Shown piece by piece: positions 57,164 through 64,000 of a stretch of DNA of 64,000 nt; positions within the stretch are counted from its first letter, which is position 1; each line of letters starts with the position of its first letter. The stretch lies in NCBI GenBank assembly GCA_018806915.1, contig JAGKQI010000047.1, forward strand, positions 1,488,001 through 1,552,000, given 5' to 3'. Below the pieces are notes generated by a model, which saw only the letters and a program-made list of their open reading frames with translations, did not search any database and was not told where the DNA came from. A program made the position numbers and the translations under genes. The stretch is from Phytophthora colocasiae (lineage: Eukaryota > Oomycota > Peronosporomycetes > Peronosporales > Peronosporaceae).

Positions 57164-58364
57164 AAACGGATCGCTCATGAACCCAGACTCAGACGCCTGT
57201 GAATCCAGCTTGGCAAAGCTCAAAGGTATCCGATACCGGTAGTATCGGAGCAATACGACTGTGGGCGGAGACCAACGTGGCGTTGTGTAGCTCAACACTA
57301 GGTGAAGAACTTATAGAATCTGTACCAAAGCAGCCAGGTAAAGCCCACATTTCACTACATCATAGACACGATTGCCTGCGTTGCTTGGTGTCGGCATTAG
57401 CCCAACAGCAATGACGTCGCAGTCGGACATCTTCCCAACTGGCACCGAAGAAGCATGTAGCCATTTTGCGATGAGACTACGTGCGACAGCCTCAACCTTC
57501 ACTTTTTCTCTCAAGGATCGGTTTCCTGTCCTGCGGTCAAGCTTCGCTGGGGGGGATGACCCTTTACGTTCCCATATTGCCGTGGTTGTATTGACACTGG
57601 CAAAGTGTTGAGGTTGCCATTGCACGGGAAGATCGAACTTTGGCGTGAACACGGACATAATGTCCGACATTGGGCTCCACGGTGCGGCTGCGCTTTCAAA
57701 GGCGATCGGATCGGGCTTCATGCTACAACGCTACGTCGGATTACACCCCTCCTGCGTTGGACCTATTTGCACTGTGTCCAGTGTCGTGACCTCCCTCCCC
57801 GTGGATACTTGCGCGCATGTTCCGCGCATCACACAGTTTGAGGAGTTCCCTCGCTCGGCTGCTCCCTTTGCTGCAGTACGCGCAGGCAGAGACTGCTCAT
57901 GGTCCATCGTGGCCAGCTTCTCGACACTCTGGTTCATCAGGAATAGCTTTATCCTACACGAACATGTCGATTTTCTCCAAAATATTGTCCTAACGTGTTT
58001 TTTTTAGGATTTTCTTTGGCGTCTTGCATAACGTTCATTGAATACGCCAGTATCTTTTCCGAACATTTTCTACCGTATTCTTCTGCAACTTATACACCTC
58101 CATATTTTACTATTGTGCTAAATTAATTGTTCTAATAAAACCTCAATGTCCTTTCCTGTATAATCTATTACCCTTCTCAACGCTGTAGATCTTAGTTCCT
58201 TACTGATAACAAAACCTCCTCAGTAGGCTTTACGTTCCGGCTACACAAAAACGGTCTCGCCAGCCAGACTTTCGGTCAGAAGCAAAATCGCTCCAGAGGG
58301 CAGCAAAGTCGATTAGGGCAAGGCGCCATTGCGGGTTGAGGGTGTAGAGCTCACGTTGAAGATC
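57164..58364. other. Intergenic stretch with two overlapping unassigned ORFs
   Basis: A 136-codon minus-strand frame (57721-57311) and a 66-codon plus-strand frame (57411-57611) overlap. Neither shows a known motif, a signal peptide or introns I can support. The right part (57900-58230) is AT-richer and empty. This may be a decayed gene. Confidence 0.3.
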
Positions 58365-59144
58365 ATGAGCAGCTCCGTGCCCACGAGCGCCCCCAGTTCG
58401 TGGCAGAAGCGTGTAGGACGCCAGAAACAACAGACCAATAGCAATCTCGGCTCGTGGTTCGTGTCCAAGTTCGCTGGCAAGAGCAAGAACAAGCTACTGC
58501 GGGAACATGATGAGGAGACGGCGCAGAATCAACGACGCCGACCTGTAGGCACGCTCAGTGCTGTGACTAACCAGCGGCAGGCCAATGCTGCACGTCGAGA
58601 AGAGCTCGGTCGGCCGAAGCCCGTGCGACAGAAGAGTTTCCTGCGTCAACAGCTGCAGGAGATGAAGCGCCAGTCTGCTGAGGCGCTACTGCGTTCCCAG
58701 AAGAAAATGGAAGGAGAAGTTGTAGAAGAAGAAGGTGAAGATGATCTTGAAGAGAAATCGTCATCTTCTTCTTCAGATGATGAAGAGTTCCATGTGGTGG
58801 ACGACCCGGAAGACGTACTTAGGGGGAGTCTAAGTAGCAACCCAGCGAGGTCTTGTAGTTCGTCATCCAGAAGATCCAGCATATCGTCGCGCCGTCGTAG
58901 CGCGGCGGAGGAACAACAGGAACGAGAAGATGAGATCTTGGCACATGAGACACAGAGGGACGAGTACTCGGAAGAAGTGAATCGTCGGATGAGTCAAGCG
59001 ACTCAGTTATATGCTGAAGCTATTAGTGCTTTGGACTATGCGTTGCATCCGAAACGCCAACCGGATGTGGAGCCATCTCCGAAGCCTTTACTACTTGGTG
59101 TCAAGAAAGGAAGCGCGAATATGCCCAAAAGTGAGTGGATTTGA
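58365..59144 (+). CDS. Disordered Ser/Glu-rich protein of unknown function
   Basis: 259 residues from ATG 58365. No fold is recognised. The N-terminus is basic (VGRQKQQTNSNLGSWFVSKF), then a coiled-coil-prone block (FLRQQLQEMKRQSAEALLRS), a Glu run and a Ser run followed by DDEEF (casein-kinase-2-like context), a Ser/Arg block and a C-terminal helix RRMSQATQLYAEAISALDYA, which resembles a MIT-like helix (inference). AAAA|GTGAGT at 59130-59140 could be a splice donor with an acceptor at about 59198. That would change the last few residues. Confidence 0.6.
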   Translation: MSSSVPTSAPSSWQKRVGRQKQQTNSNLGSWFVSKFAGKSKNKLLREHDEETAQNQRRRPVGTLSAVTNQRQANAARREELGRPKPVRQKSFLRQQLQEMKRQSAEALLRSQKKMEGEVVEEEGEDDLEEKSSSSSSDDEEFHVVDDPEDVLRGSLSSNPARSCSSSSRRSSISSRRRSAAEEQQEREDEILAHETQRDEYSEEVNRRMSQATQLYAEAISALDYALHPKRQPDVEPSPKPLLLGVKKGSANMPKSEWI

Positions 59145-59461
59145 TCCATTTTTGCACAAGAAAAAAAAAACATTTTTTGGGGAAATACGACGCCTAGGCT
59201 GGCGGAGGAAGGCAGTTTGAAGACGTTGAGAAGAGTGAGTGAAGCAAGATAAGAGGAGGAGGAAGAACAGGCGGTGTATATCAAGAATTCTTCGCCAAGA
59301 GGAGGACGTAGCAGTAGTTTGGTATTAAAGGCGACGATGATATTTTATTTTTTGGACAAGTACTTAGGAAGAGCACTAACTACAGTAGTAAGAGAGTATG
59401 AACGGTGAATAACAAGCCTTGAAGCTACGTGCGTTGGAACGTGTCTTCTATATGTTCTCGT
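59145..59461. other. 3' flank without gene
   Basis: This covers the space between the Ser/Glu-rich gene and the 3' end of the LRR gene. It contains an A/T run near 59160 and a possible small 3' exon of the upstream gene (about 59199-59222). Nothing else is seen. Confidence 0.4.
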
Positions 59462-60289
59462 TCACGATGCAGATCGAGAAAAGGCAACGAAATGCGGATT
59501 TTCCAGTGGATGGTTGTCAACGCGATCATATCCGTCAAACGTCCATTTATCCGTCTTCATTTCGGCAAATGCCTGACGTTGAATCTTCACGTCAAATGGC
59601 AAATATCTGCAGTGCAGACAGAACACGTCGGTAAAACACAACAAACATGTCAGTACATCTCTGAAAAATAAAAAAACTTCTACGAAATAATACTTAGGAC
59701 TGGTACAACGTACATGAGTTCCAGTGACGATGCCGTATCGAACGCGTGTTCGTTGACAACTTCAACAGGATTCAAGTCAAGATGTCTTCAGGCACACGCA
59801 ACATTTGTGAGTCAGCGAAAAAGTCCAAGGGCGGCATTCTTGTTGCAAACTCACATCACTTTAAGTTGCGTCAAGGGGGCTGTCTGCTTGGTGAACCCTC
59901 CCTCACTGTCATTCACGTAGCCTAGAAACATTTGGGGCGTCACTTTCGAGAATTTGTTGCCCGAGAGGTCCCTACACGTCAGTTCCGCGCAACGCAACAC
60001 ATGAGATGCGCCAATACGTCCAGAATTACTACAGCGCCGTTCAACTTCGTACAAGTACGTAGTGGTTACCGGGATGTTGATCGGTACTTCCTGCGGAGAA
60101 AGCAAAGAGCCCTTCAGCCAGCATTTTGGATGACCCAATCGCGTGAAAACTCACCTCAAGTCCTCGAAAGTCGCAGTAAACGGATACACGCGCTTGGCCA
60201 ATGCAGTGACATTCCGTCGGGCACCCGTGCGTTTGCTGAAGAAGAGCGAACACAGCCGCAACCACCACAAGGTGTTCACTCCACACCAT
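59462..60289 (-). CDS. Small secreted leucine-rich-repeat protein
   Basis: Five exons, all GT-AG and in frame: 60289-60155, 60090-60053, 59971-59855, 59785-59714 and 59606-59462; 168 residues. The signal peptide is MVWSEHLVVVAAVFALLQQT. A Cys-rich LRR N-cap follows (CPTECHC, then VYCDFRGLE). The spliced repeats then read EVPINIPVTTTYLDLSGNKF, LTQLKVIHLDLNPVEVV, and NEHAFDTASSLELIYLPFD. The introns fall inside the repeats, and only the spliced form gives the LxxLxLxxN pattern, which supports the model. There is no membrane helix at the C-terminus. It could be an extracellular binding or recognition protein, or a short relative of LRR receptor ectodomains. Confidence 0.7.
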
Positions 60290-60738
60290 CGCAGCTTTTG
60301 TCTTCAAAGATCCGAGTTTTTTTCAAGCGTCGCGAATTTAGCTCGAAAACCGTCTGAAGGGGAATGTGGCGCATCGCTTCATTGTCTGGACGCAATTGAC
60401 GTCGCAGAGGAAGCACTTTTTGCTGCAGCGATGGCTTTGGCCGACGCGTGTGATATGCGTTGGGCGGTGGACAGAAGGTGGGGAGGATTTTAGGCCTCCG
60501 CACTTGACTAGAGCGCACGCTAACGCTCAACGCAAGTTAGCGCGTCTGACGCAGCCTCCGGCTTTTACTTTGACGCTCGCTAAAATTACTGCAGGGCTGC
60601 AGTGGTGAGACCGCGTAGGGAGCTTCAGTCCGGTAACTGGTGGCCGCTTCGCACAGAGGAAACGCCTCCTTTTGCTGTCTCATGGCGCTTTGAATTTTAC
60701 GCTTTCAGCTCGTCGTCGAGCTCAGATGCTGTGGTGTT
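60290..60738. other. Intergenic, no gene seen
   Basis: This is the upstream region of the LRR gene. A GC-rich portion around 60510-60600 has CGCTAACGCTCAACGC and related CGCT repeats. No open frame with a recognisable product. Confidence 0.35.
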
Positions 60739-61053
60739 TTAGCGACGGGTTTTTTGATCCGATAGAATAGCGTACGAGATCGTCATGCCTCCCTCCATCT
60801 CTTCCACAACATTTGCAACGGTTGAAGTTTTTCTTCCTTTGCAGATCACCACCACGTTCGACTTGAGGCGTTGGTTGTGTTCCAGAAATTCTCCGACGAG
60901 TAACGTACGTCCTTTTGCTGGGCACTCTTCCCTGCAGGATCCGTCGCTAGCGTGGGGTCGCTTCTCAGTTAGCTTGGCCGATGGACGAGTGACTACAGTA
61001 CGTTGCAGAACGCAGAGCAGTCGACTGGGCCCATTCGGCCTTTTGCCAGCCAC
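60739..61053 (-). other. Unassigned ORF
   Basis: 104 codons. The C-terminal half (GRTLLVGEFLEHNQRLKSNV, then VANVVEEMEGGMTISYAIL) looks protein-like. The N-terminal part does not, and a plus-strand frame of similar length overlaps it. It could be the last exon of a minus-strand gene. No family is recognised. Confidence 0.25.
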
Positions 61054-61093
61054 CGCACAAGTCTTCGACGGAGCTGTACACTGAGTTTACCCT

Positions 61094-61573
61094 ATGCAGA
61101 ACGAGGCCTCCGTCGAGATTAGTGTCGTGCAACCGGTCACCTACCGCTGGAACAGCGGCTTTAAGACTGCCAGTGCAGCTCACCGCAACCTCAGTGTTAC
61201 CTGCACGCACGATGACCCTCGTCGCCGCCGAAAGTCCTGGAACGGGGCTGGCGAATATGACCAGGACTGCGACGTCCTACCGCGTCCACGAACCATGCGA
61301 GCGGCAACGTGTGTGACGTCCCCCACGCGCGTTAGACTTATTTACGAAGACGAAGACGCCAAGGCACGAGTATGTGGCAACGTGCAGCGGCTGCTCAACG
61401 TCGCGCAGAAAGACCCAGAGGCCATGTCCGCCAATGCACAACTGGCACGAAAGGTGCTGAAGTACCGACGAGTCATGGGCAGATTGGACGATGTGAACGT
61501 GGAGGACCCGGACTTCGATGCATCTGCATTCTTCGGCATCGAGTGGTGCCACATCGGTGCCCCCTCAAGTTGA
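61094..61573 (+). CDS. Hypothetical protein, possibly multi-exon
   Basis: 159 codons from ATG 61094, or 92 from the internal ATG at 61295. The C-terminal half has a coherent composition (RLIYEDEDAKARVCGNVQRL, then NAQLARKVLKYRRVMGRLDD and acidic DVNVEDPDFDASAFFG). The N-terminal third looks less coding-like and could be an intron or 5' UTR. No domain is recognised. Confidence 0.4.
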   Translation: MQNEASVEISVVQPVTYRWNSGFKTASAAHRNLSVTCTHDDPRRRRKSWNGAGEYDQDCDVLPRPRTMRAATCVTSPTRVRLIYEDEDAKARVCGNVQRLLNVAQKDPEAMSANAQLARKVLKYRRVMGRLDDVNVEDPDFDASAFFGIEWCHIGAPSS

Positions 61574-63587
61574 AGTCGTTTCCCGTTCATGTTGAAGTTT
61601 ATCCCTATCTACTCGTACTACAGTAGTGAGACTTTGCTCTCCACTCTGCGTTCCAACCGCCAATAAGGCCGAATATATATATTTGTCCTCCTCAATCTGC
61701 TTAACTATTTTTCTCCTCCCGGTGATCGCAACGACAGTTCCTCATTTTGCAGTGTCATCCAGTATCGTTCGCGCCGTAAGCGAAGCGAAACGCTTTTGAA
61801 GCTGTCGGATCCAATGTTGTTCGTGTCCTAGAACGTTTGCACTCGAACAGCTTACTTACATCCTTACCAGTTCGCTTGCGAACTACGAACGATAGCCATG
61901 ATGAACTAACTGTACTCTACGCCCGTGCATGAAGTGCATCCGGGTGCAGACTTCGGTGCCTCTTTCGCAAGCCCGACGTAGCGCGTTACACACGGCGCTA
62001 CTGTGCCTGTTTGTATTGTCGCCGCGTGCAGGTGTACATGTAGAAAACAGCGGGCACTCGAATTAGGGGCACGTTGAAGTGGCTGCACGAATTTCTAAGC
62101 AGTGCATGCCCTTCGCCTCTTTGCGCGATGTGTGTCACACTACCACTTACATTTCCGCCTTGCCACCAGCAGATTTGCACCGCCACATCGCGTTTCCGCC
62201 CTCCTCAGCTGAAGAAGCTTCTGCCAGCGTTCAATACTGCACTGCACTTCCATAGGCACTTGAACAAATTGATGAGATCCTATTGTGGGAGGATTTTTTA
62301 CAGTTTGCGCCGTTCCAATGTGAATCATCAAATGCCTTTGCTGCTACGAGAACAAGTTGCTGCTTGGCCGTTCGCGTACGCATTACTCACTTTAATGTCG
62401 TCTCGAAGAAGTCATCCGTGCAACGTCAAAGGCCAGCCGGGCGAGAAAAAATATCCCTACGATTGGACTGCCACATTTTGTATGCACTTCAACATGCACA
62501 GGCACTAAAATCCCTACAAACGACAACCAACGCGAATTTGCAAGCGGTTTGTTGCCGTAGAGACGTGACGAGTAGATGCAAACACTTTTCGAGTTTCTCT
62601 ATGTTTTCCATCTAAAATATGGGACGCAAAAAAAAACAAAAACGATGGTACATTCGCCAAGATGGCCAAGTTCACGCCAATTGTGCTGGCCATCCTTGTC
62701 GAGTGTGCAGTCGTGGCCAGTTTCTGCTGGCACGGATCATGGACATTTGCAGCGTGATGCCATTTCCACACGAATCCCTCTGGACGCAAAGCGCCACAGC
62801 GACATCCTGCAACCCCGAGCATGTCAATGCGCCTCGTCAACGACGATACTTTAGCAAGAAGGTTGATAAATACCCTTGGAAATGTTGCCGATTCAGGTTG
62901 TGAAGCTATTGGGGCGATCGGAAATGGCTTCCAAAGGTGTCGAAAGGCAGCGCGAAGTGTGTCTTGAATTTCATGAGCTTGGAGAACTTGTATCTGCGAG
63001 TCTCCAGCATCAGTCGTTTGCTTCTCTCACCATCGAGACGATCTCGACAATAACAAAGAAAAGACTCGACAGAGGCGTCGTGGTGGGGTGGACCTCAATC
63101 CTTCGTGCGCGTCGCCCCTTTCTACCTCATTTGCAGTTGTGAGCAGTCCGACGAAGCTCGTCTTGGAGACACACAAGTACCGCGTGCCATCCCTCTGCTC
63201 TCTCCACTGCAATTTGCATTCCCTCTTTCGAGCTGAGAGAGAGAGAGAGAGAACTTTCGCGATCGCTCAACAAGCTTCATCAAGGGACTCGAAGCTGCAT
63301 CGTACAGCGTTGGAGAGGCAACCAAACGGCGTGGGACCAACGGGAAAACGCACACAAGCACGCACCGACAACAACGCACATCAAACACGCCCGCTACAGA
63401 TCCCACTAGCGAGAGAAGAAGTACAGTGCCCACTTCTCCTTCATTCCGACATCTATCCCGGATAGATACAAGCTCATCTGGAAGCGAAAGACATCGTCGG
63501 AAGCCAAATCTCCCTAGACCACTCACTCAACCCGTTGTCAACACCAACCGTGAATGCCAACGGCGATAACTCTTGAACCGCCTCAAC
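61574..63587. other. Two kilobases without a supported gene
   Basis: Only short frames occur. At 62619-62903 a frame starts MGRKKKQKRWYIRQDGQ, and at about 62663 another starts MAKFTPIVLAILVECAVVAS but stops after about 30 codons. Neither is convincing. A (GA)n microsatellite lies at about 63232-63252 and (AT)n at about 61671-61680. The last 350 bases may be the 5' UTR or promoter of the partial gene at the window end. Confidence 0.4.
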
Positions 63588-64000
63588 ATGGAGCCCACGA
63601 AAGAAGAAAACCGTCGTCGAAGACGCCGAATATCTGTTGATTCACCGCAGTTAGTCCCAGGGGAGAACACAGAAGCCCACGCCTCAAGTGAGACCATAGA
63701 CCGTGGATCATCTGCCGACGTCTTAACTGCATCCGAGAACCACATTACCTCTCCTGACCAGGACGAGGTCCAAGCACAATCTTCAGTCGAAGCACCACTC
63801 GCGGATATTCAGACGCGATACACAGGTAAACGACGAGCTTCAGGTGAGATGATCCGCCGTGAAGAAGAGTCCAAAGCCACGCAACCAGCTGCTCAAGGTG
63901 TCGAGATTCGACGTCCAGATCTCCCGGAGCGGGCGGTGGTTTCGCCGCAAGTTGGTCGTGAACCAGAGTCCCTCTTAGAGCAGAGGAGCGAAGTGGCTGT
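63588..64000 (+). CDS. N-terminus of a disordered protein (cut by window end)
   Basis: From ATG 63588 the frame is open for 137 codons to the last base with no stop. It begins MEPTKEENRRRRRRISVD, then is rich in Ser, Glu, Gln, Ala and Pro (SSVEAPLADIQTRYTGKRRA, then EIRRPDLPERAVVSPQ). The arginine run after the start could be a nuclear localisation signal. No domain is visible in this part. The start was chosen as the first ATG after the last in-frame stop. Confidence 0.55.
   Translation, partial: MEPTKEENRRRRRRISVDSPQLVPGENTEAHASSETIDRGSSADVLTASENHITSPDQDEVQAQSSVEAPLADIQTRYTGKRRASGEMIRREEESKATQPAAQGVEIRRPDLPERAVVSPQVGREPESLLEQRSEVA

Noticed and set aside
57311..57721. 136-codon minus-strand frame with RSLREK as an RxLR effector
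   Set aside because: There is no signal peptide at the N-terminus and the RxLR-like tetrapeptide is too far in. An overlapping plus-strand frame looks equally plausible.

Overview
The window looks like oomycete nuclear DNA, most likely Phytophthora-like. This is inferred from gene content and style: compact genes with short GT-AG introns, a bZIP whose basic region reads NQARYRKK, a membrane ankyrin-TIR protein, and dense LINE, Mutator-like, Tc1 and hAT remains. No rRNA, tRNA or CRISPR was found. It splits into a transposon-dominated left part (1-36 kb) and a gene-dense right part (36-64 kb) that carries two further DNA transposons.

Left part. From about 1.05 to 28.6 kb there is one non-LTR retrotransposon (LINE) locus of unusual form. 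Its 5' half (5' UTR, ORF1 and the first two thirds of the AP-endonuclease domain) is repeated head-to-tail nine times with a period of 2.67 kb. Only the ninth copy runs on into the rest of ORF2, which is decayed and has lost the reverse-transcriptase palm. Each junction is a (CAC)n tract between the endonuclease fragment and the 5' UTR. The first copy has its 5' end inverted. Sequence variants recur every fourth unit, so the array has a higher-order structure. All copies share the same disabling changes, so the amplification probably happened at DNA level after the element was already dead.

Next come a hAT transposase scrap (29.2 kb) and a 6.3-kb Mutator-like element (29.54-35.82 kb). The Mutator-like element has 1.6-kb terminal inverted repeats, each carrying a copy of a JmjC-like dioxygenase gene, and a central DDE transposase with a SWIM zinc finger. 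A 341-bp piggyBac-type MITE (TTAA-flanked) and a solo LTR are nested inside it.

Right part. A 1616-residue protein with four membrane segments, about nine ankyrin repeats and two TIR domains (the first with the catalytic-type Glu, the second with Gln there) is followed by a compact housekeeping cluster. The cluster is SMNDC1/SPF30 (splicing) and PSMG4 (proteasome assembly) in divergent orientation, then a GT4 glycosyltransferase diverging from MON1 (Rab7 activation), then two tandem paralogues of an unknown glycine-rich membrane protein. The second paralogue has an in-frame TGA. A 2.3-kb Mutator-like element with a perfect 9-bp target duplication, a bZIP gene with a decayed paralogue, and a 1.6-kb Tc1 element (DD34E) follow. 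The last stretch holds a TPR protein divergent from a METTL21-type methyltransferase, a disordered Ser/Glu-rich protein, a small secreted LRR protein in five exons, several unassigned ORFs, and the start of a disordered gene cut by the window end.
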